A stretch of 64,000 nt of DNA from Roseateles_E cavernae (GTDB lineage Bacteria > Pseudomonadota > Gammaproteobacteria > Burkholderiales > Burkholderiaceae_C): the NCBI RefSeq assembly GCF_040187885.1, contig NZ_JBDPLH010000004.1, forward strand, positions 248,001-312,000, given 5' to 3'. Both the position numbers and the translations under genes were made by a program. Below are positions 15,534 to 24,374 of this stretch, one piece after another (position 1 is the stretch's first letter; the number at the start of each line of letters is the position of its first letter). The notes under the pieces are model-generated. The model saw only the letters and a program-made list of their open reading frames with translations. It was not told where the DNA came from and ran no database searches.

Positions 15534-18086
15534 TCATCGGCCACCGGCCCGGTCTTGCCTGTCATGGTCCAGCGGCGGCACCCAATCCAGCAGCGTGCGC
15601 GCCAGCTGGCGCGGGTCTATGGGTTTGGAGACGTGGGCGTTCATGCCGGCGGCCAGGCATTCCTGCTTGTCCTCGTCCAGTGCGGCGGCCGTCATCGCAA
15701 TGATGGGCAGACGGGCCGCCTGCGGCAGGCTGCGGATCACGCGCGTGGCCTGGATGCCGTCCATATCCGGCATCTGCATGTCCATCAGCACGATGTCGAA
15801 GGCCGCTCGCTTGATCCAGTCGACGGCCTCCTCGCCGTTGTTGGCCACCGTGACCTCCAGACCTCCCAGCTCCAGGAAGGCACAGGCCACCTGCTGGTTG
15901 ACTAGGTTGTCTTCGGCCAGCAGCACGCGCGCGCCGCGCAGCGGCCGCAGCAGCTCTGCAAAACTCGACTCCCCGATGCCCTGGGCCGGCGGCGGTGCCG
16001 TCTGGCCATGCTGCAGTTCGAGCACCGCCTCGAACAGCCGCGAATGCGTGACCGGCTTCAGCACGATGCCGATGCCGGCTGCGTCGCCGTCGATCTCCTC
16101 CAGCATCTGCTCGCGCTGCTGGGCGCCGACCATGATCAGCACCGCCAGCGGGCGGCCGCCAGGCTCGCCCGCGATCTGCCGTGCCTGCTGAACCAGCTCG
16201 ATGCCGGCGGTCTTCCAGTCGAGCAGCAGCAACTCATAGGGGGCCCGGCGGTCGGTGCGGCGCAGCTTCAACAGCGCGTCGTCGGTGAATGAAGCGGTGC
16301 CGACCTGGAAACGCCAGCTTTGCAAGATCTGCTGCAGTATCAATCGCGCGGTGGGCTGGCTGTCGACGATCAGCGTGCGCATGCCGTGGATGCGGTGCAG
16401 GTCGATACGCTCGGCGGCCTCGCTGGCCGGCTCGAAATTGGCCGTGAAACTGAAGCAGCTGCCTTCACCGGGCGTGCTGCGCACCCAGATATCGCCACCC
16501 ATCAATACCACCAGGCGCTTGCAGATCGCCAGGCCCAGGCCGGTGCCGCCGTAGCGGCGGGTGACGCTGCTGTCGGCCTGCTCGAAGGCCTGGAACAGGC
16601 GCTCGGCCTGGGCCTTGGGCAGACCGATGCCGGTGTCACGCACGCTGAAGCGGATCTGGATCCGGGCCTCGCTGCGCGAAACCAGTTCGGCGCCGATCAC
16701 GATCTCGCCGCGCGCGGTGAACTTGATCGCATTGCCGACCAGATTGTTCAGCACCTGGGTCAGACGCAATGCATCGCCGCACAGACGCTGCGGGATGTCC
16801 TCGCCGATCTCGAAGAACAGCTCCAGGCCGGCCTCCTCGATGCGGGCCGAGAACAGGTGGCCGACATTCTCTATCGTCTCCTCGGGGCTGAACTCCTCGC
16901 GTTCGAGCACCACCTTGCCGGCCTCGATCTTCGAGTAGTCGAGGATGTCGTTGAGCAGGGTCAGCAGGGCCCGCGACGAGGTCTGCACCTTGCTCAGCAG
17001 ATCGCGCTGGCGCGCCCGCAGATCGGTCTCGAGCACCAGATGGGTCAGTCCGATGATGGCATTCATCGGCGTGCGGATCTCGTGGCTCATGCTGGCCAGG
17101 AACAGGCTCTTGGCCGCCGTGGCGGCCTGGGCCGCGTCGCGGGCGGCGGCCAGTTCGACGCTCTTGCGGTGTTCGTCCTGGTGCGCCTGGACCAGGCGGG
17201 CGTAGAGCATGCCGTTCTCCAGCAGCAGCTCCAGCAGCACCACGCCGCAGGCGAGCAGGCCGAAGATGCGGCCGGCATAGAAGCCCAGATCGTAGCGGCC
17301 GCCGTTGAACATGGCCGACAAGGCGATATCGAACAGCCAGGCGCTCAGCACCACCACCAGCCACAGGTCCAGCACCGTGTAAGGCCGCTGCCGCGACAGC
17401 ACCAGCAGGGCCACCAGGCTGAACAGCCAGACGCTGGCCACCGTGCCCCGCATCGCTGCGGTGTACTGATTGCCGCTCATGATGGCCGGCAGCGCCGCCT
17501 GACCGGCTGTCGCCAGCGCGATCAGGCCCAGTGCCACCAGCGTGGCCAGCAGCGGCACCGCGAGGGCCAGGCGGCCATAGGCGGGCGAGGGCAGCGGCGC
17601 GGCGCGCTTGAGCAGCGCATAGCCCAGCACGAACAGCGGGAAGCCGCTGTGCCAGAACATATAGATCCAGGCCGTGCTCTGCGGTCCCGCGCCCAGCAGA
17701 CCGGTGGGCGTGAACATGCCGGGAAAGGTCAGGGCATGCCCGACCGTCAGCAGCAGGCTGAACAGATAGCCGCTGCCCAGCAGCAGCAGGGCGGGTGAGC
17801 GCAGGATGCGGTACTGGCCGAACAGCAGCACCGCCGTGATCAGGTCGATGATCACCAGGGCCGATTCGTAGATCGGCATGAAGGCCGCGACTGCCGGCAA
17901 CTTCAGCTTGGCCTGTGGCACCACCACGCAGAACAGCATGAGCGAGACCAGCAGCACGGCCAGTGCCCGCCGACGCTCGGCGCGCCCGGCGGGCTGGTTC
18001 AGCAGAAAGGCCGTGGCCTCGTCACCGGGGCCAACTGCCCCTGCAGGCGCGTTCGGGCGCGCCGAGCTTGCGCTCCATGCTTGCAC
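15534..18086 (-). CDS. hybrid sensor histidine kinase with MASE4 membrane sensor and two receiver domains
   Basis: 850-residue membrane hybrid kinase. Start chosen at GTG 18086, because GGGAGG lies 4 bases upstream; the frame is open to a TTG at 18131 with no site. Domains in order: MASE4-type sensor with about 8 membrane segments, coiled coil, HisKA with FLASMSHEIRTPMNAIIG (phosphorylatable His), HATPase with DTGIGL and GTGLGL, a divergent receiver (LLLLDWKTAG), and a canonical C-terminal receiver (DIVLMDMQMPDMDG, ending KPID). There is no HPt domain, so the phosphate must pass to a separate HPt protein or stay internal. No partner regulator is adjacent. Confidence 0.9.
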   Translation of the reverse strand: MQAWSASSARPNAPAGAVGPGDEATAFLLNQPAGRAERRRALAVLLVSLMLFCVVVPQAKLKLPAVAAFMPIYESALVIIDLITAVLLFGQYRILRSPALLLLGSGYLFSLLLTVGHALTFPGMFTPTGLLGAGPQSTAWIYMFWHSGFPLFVLGYALLKRAAPLPSPAYGRLALAVPLLATLVALGLIALATAGQAALPAIMSGNQYTAAMRGTVASVWLFSLVALLVLSRQRPYTVLDLWLVVVLSAWLFDIALSAMFNGGRYDLGFYAGRIFGLLACGVVLLELLLENGMLYARLVQAHQDEHRKSVELAAARDAAQAATAAKSLFLASMSHEIRTPMNAIIGLTHLVLETDLRARQRDLLSKVQTSSRALLTLLNDILDYSKIEAGKVVLEREEFSPEETIENVGHLFSARIEEAGLELFFEIGEDIPQRLCGDALRLTQVLNNLVGNAIKFTARGEIVIGAELVSRSEARIQIRFSVRDTGIGLPKAQAERLFQAFEQADSSVTRRYGGTGLGLAICKRLVVLMGGDIWVRSTPGEGSCFSFTANFEPASEAAERIDLHRIHGMRTLIVDSQPTARLILQQILQSWRFQVGTASFTDDALLKLRRTDRRAPYELLLLDWKTAGIELVQQARQIAGEPGGRPLAVLIMVGAQQREQMLEEIDGDAAGIGIVLKPVTHSRLFEAVLELQHGQTAPPPAQGIGESSFAELLRPLRGARVLLAEDNLVNQQVACAFLELGGLEVTVANNGEEAVDWIKRAAFDIVLMDMQMPDMDGIQATRVIRSLPQAARLPIIAMTAAALDEDKQECLAAGMNAHVSKPIDPRQLARTLLDWVPPLDHDRQDRAGGR

Positions 18087-18301
18087 GTCGCCTCCCTGAA
18101 GCCGAAACTTGCGATCGTGTTCGATGGCCAATAGTCAGTGAAGTCAGGCCTTGTCGCAATGCTTGGTTGCAAAAACGAACAGTTGCTGGCCGCCAGGCTG
18201 CCGCATCGCTGCGGCGGTCGATCGGCGACGTGATTCACGGATCGCACCGTCACCCCTTGGCCACGCCAGTGTCGGCCGCCAGGGTTTGCGACACTGCAGG
18301 G

Positions 18302-20407
18302 ATGCCCAAGCCCCCCGCGCTCAGACTCTCCGCAACTCAGCCGGCGCTGAGCGTCGACGACCTCTGGCGCTTCGAGCGCATCGGGGCGCCATCGCTCGCG
18401 CCCGATGGCCGCCGCCTGGTCTGCGCCGTCACACGCGGCGATATGGAGACGAACAAGTCCAGCAGCCAGCTCTGGCTGATGTCCACCGACGCGAGCGCCC
18501 CGCCGCGCGCGCTGACCCATTGCGGCGAGAAGGACGGCGCGCCCGCCTGGTCGCCCAGCAGCGGTCAGATCGCCTTCCTGGCCCGCCGCGAGCAGCAGGG
18601 CAGCAAAGACCTGAGCCCGCAGCTCTATCTGATCAACGCCGACGGCGGCGAGGCCCGCCGCATCAGCAACTTCGCGCCGGGCATCGAGTCCTTCAAGTGG
18701 CTGGCCGACGGCCGGCGTATCGTCTTTGCCGCCTGGGTCTGGCCCGAGCTGAAAGGCGCAGCCGCCCAGGCGCGCCGCTACAAGACCGAGGTCAGCGAGC
18801 GCAAGGAGAGCGGCTACGCGACCAGCGAAGCCTATTACCGCTACTGGGACGACAACCTGCCGATGGGCCGCGTGCTGCACCTGCTGCTGCTCGATGTCGA
18901 CAGCGGCCGCATCAGCGATCTGTTCGAGGGCACGGGTCTGGAACTGCCCCGCGATGCCGGCGGTAACGAGGTCTATGACGCGAGTCCCGATGGCCGCCGC
19001 ATCGCCTTCGCCCACGACCCGGCCACCGTCCAGCTGCTGGGCAACCGCCAGGCCCTGGCCGAGATCGAGATCGCCAGCCGACGGATCAGGGCCCTGGCCG
19101 ATGACCCGGCTTGGGACTTCGGCGCGCCGCGCTACCGGCCCGATGGCCGGGCGCTGGCCTGCACCGCCGCCCATATCGGCCGCAGCCACAAGGCGCTGGC
19201 CCAGCTGGCCGTGGTCGATTGCGGCGGCCGCACCAAACCGGGCTGGCGATTGCTCGGTGATGAAGCGGGCCTGGACCTGCATGTCGACGCGCCGCTGCGC
19301 TGGAGCGGGGACGGCGCGGCGCTGCTGTTCACGGCCCAGCAGCGCGGCCGCTGCCATCTGTGGCGTCAGCCGCTGGCCGGTGGCGCGCCTGGCGTCGTTG
19401 CCGAGGGGGGCTGGGTGCAGGGTTTCGATGTGGCCGGTGATTTGCTGCTCACGGCCAGCGACAGCGCCCGCCATCCGGTGCGACTGCATGCACGCCGGCT
19501 CTCGGGCAACAGCGAGCCGCCGCAGCGCCTGGATCGCTTCAACGACGAGCTGCTGGCGCGCCGCAGGCTTGGCGAGCTGCGCGAGGTCCAGATCAGCGGC
19601 GCGCTCGGCGAGCCGGTGCAGATGTGGCTGACCCTGCCGGTGGACTTCCACCCGCGCCGCAAGCACGGGCTGATGCAGGTCATCCACGGCGGCCCGTTCG
19701 CGGCCGCCGGCGATACCTTCGGCTACCGCTGGAACCCCCATGTGCTGGCCTCGCGCGGCTATGTCGTGGCCCAGGTCAACTACCACGGCTCCAGCGGCTT
19801 CGGCTTCGAGTTCCGCAACAGCATCATGGGCCGCCAGGGCCAGCTGGAGTTGCAGGACATCGAGGCCGGCAGCGACTGGTTGCTGGCCCAGCCCTGGGCC
19901 GATGCGAAGCGGCTCTCGGCCACCGGCGGCAGCTATGGCGGCTTCATGGTCGCGTGGATGAACGGCCACATCAAGCCCGGCCGCTACCGCAGCTATGTCT
20001 GCCATGCCGGCGTGTTCGACCGCGTTGCGACCTTCAGCGCCGACTCCTACCCGGAGCGTCCGCGCGATCTCGGCGCGCTGTACTGGCAAGACCTGCCCCG
20101 CGTGCTCGCGCAGAGTCCGGCCAGCTTCGCGCAGCGCATGCAAACGCCCACGCTGGTGATACACGGTGCCCGCGACTTCCGCGTGCCCGACTGCAACGGC
20201 CTGGCCTACTACAACACCCTGAAGGCGCGCGGTGTCGATGCCCGGCTGCTGTGGTTCCCCGATGAGAACCACTGGGTGCTGAAGCCGCAGAACTCGAGGC
20301 TGTGGTATCGGGAGTTCCTTGACTGGGTGGTGGCGCAGGACACCGCTGCCGGGAAAAAAGCCGGCGCCCGCACAAGGCGCAGCGCCGGCTCGACGGACCC
20401 GTCTTGA
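18302..20407 (+). CDS. S9 family peptidase (acylaminoacyl/dipeptidyl peptidase type)
   Basis: 701-residue prolyl-oligopeptidase-family serine peptidase. The N-terminal 430 residues form a beta-propeller (PDGRR and DLLLTASD-type blades), followed by an alpha/beta hydrolase domain. Catalytic Ser544 lies in GGSYGGFM, Asp625 in HGARDFRVPD and His657 in ENHWVLKP. No signal peptide is seen, so it is likely cytosolic. ATG 18302 is the start by family length. The last 18 codons contain a terminator hairpin for the opposing gene. It is divergent from the histidine kinase. Confidence 0.9.
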   Translation: MPKPPALRLSATQPALSVDDLWRFERIGAPSLAPDGRRLVCAVTRGDMETNKSSSQLWLMSTDASAPPRALTHCGEKDGAPAWSPSSGQIAFLARREQQGSKDLSPQLYLINADGGEARRISNFAPGIESFKWLADGRRIVFAAWVWPELKGAAAQARRYKTEVSERKESGYATSEAYYRYWDDNLPMGRVLHLLLLDVDSGRISDLFEGTGLELPRDAGGNEVYDASPDGRRIAFAHDPATVQLLGNRQALAEIEIASRRIRALADDPAWDFGAPRYRPDGRALACTAAHIGRSHKALAQLAVVDCGGRTKPGWRLLGDEAGLDLHVDAPLRWSGDGAALLFTAQQRGRCHLWRQPLAGGAPGVVAEGGWVQGFDVAGDLLLTASDSARHPVRLHARRLSGNSEPPQRLDRFNDELLARRRLGELREVQISGALGEPVQMWLTLPVDFHPRRKHGLMQVIHGGPFAAAGDTFGYRWNPHVLASRGYVVAQVNYHGSSGFGFEFRNSIMGRQGQLELQDIEAGSDWLLAQPWADAKRLSATGGSYGGFMVAWMNGHIKPGRYRSYVCHAGVFDRVATFSADSYPERPRDLGALYWQDLPRVLAQSPASFAQRMQTPTLVIHGARDFRVPDCNGLAYYNTLKARGVDARLLWFPDENHWVLKPQNSRLWYREFLDWVVAQDTAAGKKAGARTRRSAGSTDPS
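20354..20390 (-). terminator. rho-independent terminator of the hydrolase gene, inside the S9 peptidase reading frame
   Basis: On the minus strand a 9-base stem (AGCCGGCGC paired with GCGCCGGCT, loop about 14 bases) is followed by six T residues. It lies 22-58 bases past the stop of the chloroperoxidase-like gene, and so inside the last codons of the convergent peptidase gene. Confidence 0.75.
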
Positions 20408-20411
20408 CGCG

Positions 20412-21350
20412 TCAATTCCTGATGAAGTTCAGCAGGTCCTGGTTGACGCGATCCTTGTGGGTGTCGGTCAGGCCGTGCGGCGCGCCCGGGTAGACGATCA
20501 GCTGGGCGTTCTTGACCAGCCGGGCCGAGGCGCGGCCGGACGCGTCGATCGGAACGATCTGGTCGTCGTCGCCATGGATCACCAGGGTCGGCACATCGAA
20601 CTTCTTCAGATCGGCGGTGAAGTCGGTCTCGGAGAAGGCCTTGATCGAGTCATAGGTGTTCTTGTGGCCGCCTTGCATGCCCTGCGTCCACCAGGCATCG
20701 ATCAGACCTTGCGAGACCTTGGCGCCCGGGCGGTTGAAACCGTAGAAGGGGCCGGTCGGGATGTCCTTGTAGAGCTGGGCGCGGTTGGCCGTTTGCGCGG
20801 CACGGATGCCGTCGAACACCTCGATCGGCAGACCGCCCGGATTGGCCGCGGTCTTCAGCATCAGCGGCGGCACGGCGCTGACCAGCACCGCCTTGGCGAC
20901 CTTGCCTGTGCCATGGCGGCCGATATAGCGGGCCACCTCGCCGCCGCCTGTGGAGAAGCCCACCAGCACGGCTTTCTTGCCCTTCAGATCCACTGCGTTG
21001 ATGACGGCAGCCAGATCGTCGGCGTAGTGGTCCATGTCATTGCCTTCCCAGGGCTGGCTGGAGCGGCCATGGCCACGGCGGTCATGGGCGATCACGCGGT
21101 AACCCTGGTCGGCCAGAAACAGCATCTGCGCTTCCCAGCTGTCCGAGTTCAGCGGCCAGCCATGGCTGAAAACGACGGGCTGACCGTTGCGCGGGCCCCA
21201 GTCCTTGTAGTACAGCTGCACGCCTTGTGGGGTCGTGACATAGCTGCCGCCGGGCTGGGCCGCCGGCGACGGTGTGCCGGCGGCGAGCGCGGCGCCAGCG
21301 GCGAGGCTCAGCGTGGACAGGGCGATCAGTTGCTTGGCGAAGGCTTTCAT
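20412..21350 (-). CDS. exported alpha/beta hydrolase, non-heme chloroperoxidase/arylesterase type
   Basis: 312 residues with a Sec signal peptide (cleavage near AGAALA, residue 23), hence periplasmic. The hydrolase core carries SHGWPLNSDSWEAQM, RRGHGRSSQP, the nucleophile motif GFSTGGGE, the acid in HGDDDQIVPI and the histidine in GAPHGLTD, the pattern of cofactor-free haloperoxidase/esterase enzymes. AAGGA precedes the ATG. An imperfect copy of the OhrR operator lies 58 bases upstream, so peroxide stress probably induces it. It may hydrolyse esters or peroxy-acids; the substrate is unknown. Confidence 0.88.
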   Translation of the reverse strand: MKAFAKQLIALSTLSLAAGAALAAGTPSPAAQPGGSYVTTPQGVQLYYKDWGPRNGQPVVFSHGWPLNSDSWEAQMLFLADQGYRVIAHDRRGHGRSSQPWEGNDMDHYADDLAAVINAVDLKGKKAVLVGFSTGGGEVARYIGRHGTGKVAKAVLVSAVPPLMLKTAANPGGLPIEVFDGIRAAQTANRAQLYKDIPTGPFYGFNRPGAKVSQGLIDAWWTQGMQGGHKNTYDSIKAFSETDFTADLKKFDVPTLVIHGDDDQIVPIDASGRASARLVKNAQLIVYPGAPHGLTDTHKDRVNQDLLNFIRN

Positions 21351-21408
21351 GGCAATTCCTTGGTGTGGTGGGTGAGGGGGAACAGGGATGGGTTATTAAT
21401 TGTTGGAA

Positions 21409-21430
21409 ATTAAATCGTGTGCGATGTATT
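21409..21430. promoter_or_regulatory. predicted OhrR operator upstream of the hydrolase gene
   Basis: 22-base site matching the perfect palindrome before ohrR at 19 of 22 positions (ATTAAATCGT, GT, GCGATGTATT). AT-rich in a high-GC genome and located 58 bases upstream of the hydrolase start, where a repressor would block the promoter. Confidence 0.7.
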
Positions 21431-21499
21431 TGTTTTGAGTTCGGATCGTTCAGCTTCGTCCGTGGTGTCTGGCGTGAGGGAAAAGTAGGGTGGCCGGGC

Positions 21500-21991
21500 T
21501 CAGCCGCCGGCCTTGAGCATGCGGCCGCGCAGCGCCAGCAGCCGGTCGCGCATCTCGTTGATCTCGGCGAGCGGCGTGTCGGCGGCCGTCGCGATGCATT
21601 GCGGGATCGACTGTGCCTTGGCCTGCAGCGCCCGGCCTGGCTCGGTCAGCGTGATCAGCACCTGGCGCTCATCGGCGGCCGAACGGGCCCGGTCGATCAG
21701 GCCGGCGGCCTGCAGGCGCTTGAGCAGCGGGGTCAGCGTCGGCGACTCCAGGAACACCCGCTCGCTGATCTCGCCGACGGTCAGGCCGTCGCGTTCCCAC
21801 AGCACCAGCATCACCAGGTATTGCGGATAGGTCAGATCCAGCGTCTTCAGCAACTCGCGATAGACCTTGTTGAAGCTCAGCATCGTCGAGTACAGCGCAA
21901 AGCACAGCTGCTGGTCCAGCAGCACGGCCTTGGGCTGTTGCTGCGGCGTCGACTTGATGACTGCGGTGGAAGAAGAGGTGTTGCGTGCCAT
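21500..21991 (-). CDS. ohrR: MarR/OhrR family organic-hydroperoxide-responsive repressor
   Basis: 163-residue MarR regulator from ATG 21991. The segment LLDQQLCFALYST, with Cys30, is the redox-sensing motif of OhrR; oxidation of this Cys by organic hydroperoxides releases the DNA. The winged helix (LTVGEISERVFLESPTLTPLLKRL) and wing (DERQVLITLT) follow. A perfect palindrome lies 10 bases upstream of the start, implying autorepression. No ohr peroxidase gene is adjacent; the predicted partner is instead the hydrolase at 20412-21350. Confidence 0.9.
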   Translation of the reverse strand: MARNTSSSTAVIKSTPQQQPKAVLLDQQLCFALYSTMLSFNKVYRELLKTLDLTYPQYLVMLVLWERDGLTVGEISERVFLESPTLTPLLKRLQAAGLIDRARSAADERQVLITLTEPGRALQAKAQSIPQCIATAADTPLAEINEMRDRLLALRGRMLKAGG

Positions 21992-22000
21992 GGGATGAAT

Positions 22001-22022
22001 ATTAAATCGCGTGCGATTTAAT
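22001..22022. promoter_or_regulatory. predicted OhrR operator (perfect palindrome)
   Basis: ATTAAATCGC, spacer GT, GCGATTTAAT: 10-base arms with perfect symmetry, 10 bases before the ohrR start codon. A 19/22 copy stands before the hydrolase gene. Confidence 0.8.
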
Positions 22023-22076
22023 TGCAAGCTACTTTTAGCATCGCTTGCCAGCCTTCCCCTTTTTTTCCGTTCTGGG

Positions 22077-22397
22077 TCAGCGCGCCGGCTGAAACATGAT
22101 GATGGCCATGCCCAGCAGCGCGACGCCGGCGCCGGCCAGATCCCAGGCCGTCGGCCGGATCTGGTCCACCGCCCACAGCCACAAGATGGCCACGCCGATA
22201 TAGACGCCGCCATAGGCCGCGTAGACTCTGCCGGAGGCCGTCTCGTGCAGGCTCAGCAGCCAGGCGAACAGCGCCAGGCTGGCCGCCGCCGGCAGCAGCA
22301 GCCCGGCCGAGCGGCCCTGCTTGAGCCACAGCCAGGGCAGATAGCAGCCAATGATTTCGGCCAGCGCGGTGGCCAGGAACAACAGCAGGGTCCTCAT
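22077..22397 (-). CDS. YnfA/UPF0060 family small membrane protein
   Basis: 106 residues with four transmembrane helices, matching the UPF0060 (YnfA) family: LAEIIGCYLPWLWL in helix 1, GRVYAAYGGVYIGVAILW in helix 3, and the final GAGVALLGMAIIM. The family is related to small multidrug resistance transporters, but substrate and direction are not established. It lies upstream of ohrR with an 85-base gap that contains the ohrR operator, so it is probably transcribed separately. Confidence 0.92.
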   Translation of the reverse strand: MRTLLLFLATALAEIIGCYLPWLWLKQGRSAGLLLPAAASLALFAWLLSLHETASGRVYAAYGGVYIGVAILWLWAVDQIRPTAWDLAGAGVALLGMAIIMFQPAR

Positions 22398-22403
22398 GCC
22401 CGC

Positions 22404-23051
22404 CTATTTGGCGAAGCAGTAGAACAGCCCGCCGCTGCCCAGCTCCGAGAGCTTGGCGGCGCTGCAGCCGCGGCTCTGGTGGGCGGACAGCCAGGAGGTG
22501 GCCCAGGACTCCTTGATCGCGCTGGCGCGGTCGTGGTGGCCGACCAGCGCGGCGCCGTCGTCGGCCGCACTCGTCCAGTTCTTGCAGGTCAGGTCGGGGT
22601 CCAGCGGCGAGGGGGCGGTGCCGTCCGCGCGGGTGCCGGTCAGGATGTCGTGCCAGCGGCCCGGGGTGGGCAGGCCGCGCTCGGATAGCGCGGTGTCGCG
22701 GCCGATGCGGTTGCCCGCGCCATGCAACTCGTCCAGGTTGGCGGCGATCAGCTCGCCGCGCGCGTTATGCCAGGGGCCGGTACCGATGCGGTCGCGCGCA
22801 TCGATGCTGGGCTGCTGCTTATTGGACTGCTGGCTCAGATAGGCCCGCCAGGTCCGCTGGTCCGCACCGACGGCAGTGGCCAGCGCCTGGCAATGCGCAT
22901 CGGCCCCTTCCAAGCCGCCAAGATCCGCCCCTCGGCCCGGGCCGAGGCTGGTGACGAAGAAACTCATCGTCGCGGTCTGCGGCGCCGGCGGGTGGGCGCA
23001 GGCGCCCAGCAGCAGGGTGGCGAGGAGCGGGAGGCGGCGCAGGCCTGCCAT
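22404..23051 (-). CDS. lectin-like (DUF1554-type) lipoprotein
   Basis: 215 residues; lipobox LLGAC at about residues 14-18 after a short hydrophobic signal. The mature part reads MSFFVTSLGPGRGADLGGLEGADAHC, then WRAYLS, the typical opening of the C-type-lectin-fold proteins often labelled DUF1554, with paired cysteines (DLTCKNW and SRGCSAAK). Probably an outer-membrane or periplasmic lipoprotein of unknown ligand. It lies 6 bases before ynfA and 4 bases after the cystathionine-synthase-family gene, all on the same strand, so these form a likely transcription unit. Confidence 0.7.
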   Translation of the reverse strand: MAGLRRLPLLATLLLGACAHPPAPQTATMSFFVTSLGPGRGADLGGLEGADAHCQALATAVGADQRTWRAYLSQQSNKQQPSIDARDRIGTGPWHNARGELIAANLDELHGAGNRIGRDTALSERGLPTPGRWHDILTGTRADGTAPSPLDPDLTCKNWTSAADDGAALVGHHDRASAIKESWATSWLSAHQSRGCSAAKLSELGSGGLFYCFAK

Positions 23052-23055
23052 GGCC

Positions 23056-24303
23056 TCAGCCCAGCGCCTGCGCGAAGTCCGCGATCAGGTCGGCCTCGTC
23101 CTCCAGGCCCACCGAGAGCCGCACCAGCCCGTCGGCAATGCCCATCTCGGCCCGCACGGCGGCGCCGGCCTCCCAGAAGATGGTCGGTGCGACCGGGATG
23201 ATCAGTGTGCGGGTGTCGCCCAGGCCGGTGGCCTTGATCGGCAGCCTCAGGCGGTTCAGCACCTCGTTGAGCCTGGCCGTGTCGCGCAGCTCGAAGCTCA
23301 GCAGCCAGGAGCCGGCCTTGAAGAGCCGCGCGGCGCGTTCGTGATGCGGGTGCGAGGCCAGGCCCGGGTAGTGCACGGCGGCCACCTTGGGATGCGCCTG
23401 CAGCCATTGCGCCAGTGCCAGCGCGCTGGCGCTGCTCTGGCGCACGCGCAGGCTCAGGGTCTCGGCGCCGACGCTGATGCGGTGGGCGTTGTCCGAGGAC
23501 AGGGTGCCGCCCATATCGCGCAGGCCCTTTTTGCGGACCTGCTGCAAGCCCCATTGCCTGGGGTCGCCCTTGCGGTAGGCTTGGAAGATATGGGGATAGG
23601 CCTGCCAGTCGAACAGGCCGGTGTCGGTGACCGCGCCGCCCAGCGCGTCGCCATGGCCGGCAATGGTCTTGGTCAGCGAGTTGATCACCAGGCTGGCGCC
23701 CACGGCGGCCGGGCGGAACAGGGCCGGCGAGGTGATGGTGTTGTCGACCACATAGACCAGGCCGCGCTCGCGGCACAGCGCCCCTATGCCTTCGAGATCC
23801 GGAATCAGCGTGCCGGGATTCGAGACGGTCTCGACAAAGACCAGGCGGGTCTCGGGCCGCAGCGCGGCCTCGACGGCGGCCACCGAGCCGGCATCGACCT
23901 TGCTGACCGCGACGCCCAGATCCTCCATCGTCCCGAGCAGGCTGTTGGTGTTGCCGAACACATAGCGGCTGGAGACGATGTGATCGCCGGCGCGCAGCAG
24001 TGTCATGAAGATCGCGGTGATCGCCGCCATGCCGGTGGCGAAGCTGACCGTGCCGATGCCTTGCTCCAGCCCCGTGATCTTGGCCTCCAGCGCGGCCGTG
24101 GTCGGCGTGCCCTGGCGGGCGTAGTTGAAGCCGCCCTTGAGCGTGCCCTGGAACACGGCGATCAGGTCCTCGACGCGCTCGAAGCCGTATTGCACCGAGG
24201 TGTGGATGGGTTTGTGCACGCCGCCATGCTCGACGCCGAAGCGGCGGTCGGCGTGGATGTTGTCGGTGCTGAGCTGGGAATTGTGATGGTCGGGCGAATT
24301 CAT
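23056..24303 (-). CDS. cystathionine gamma-synthase family PLP-dependent enzyme
   Basis: 415-residue Cys/Met-metabolism PLP enzyme from ATG 24303. Signature segments: YARQGTPTTAALE, SFATGMAAI, VDNTITSPALFRPA, and the PLP-lysine region NSLTKTIAGHGDALGG. It would perform gamma-elimination or replacement on a homoserine- or cysteine-derived substrate in the cytosol (transsulfuration, methionine metabolism). It belongs to a subgroup labelled only cystathionine gamma-synthase family, and metB/metC/metZ cannot be told apart here. It is divergent from the metalloprotease-like gene. Confidence 0.88.
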   Translation of the reverse strand: MNSPDHHNSQLSTDNIHADRRFGVEHGGVHKPIHTSVQYGFERVEDLIAVFQGTLKGGFNYARQGTPTTAALEAKITGLEQGIGTVSFATGMAAITAIFMTLLRAGDHIVSSRYVFGNTNSLLGTMEDLGVAVSKVDAGSVAAVEAALRPETRLVFVETVSNPGTLIPDLEGIGALCRERGLVYVVDNTITSPALFRPAAVGASLVINSLTKTIAGHGDALGGAVTDTGLFDWQAYPHIFQAYRKGDPRQWGLQQVRKKGLRDMGGTLSSDNAHRISVGAETLSLRVRQSSASALALAQWLQAHPKVAAVHYPGLASHPHHERAARLFKAGSWLLSFELRDTARLNEVLNRLRLPIKATGLGDTRTLIIPVAPTIFWEAGAAVRAEMGIADGLVRLSVGLEDEADLIADFAQALG

Positions 24304-24374
24304 CGCGGAAGGATAGCAGCGGCGGGGCGGCACCCCAGCGCATCTCGGCTGCGGCGTAGATCAGCAAATTGCTG

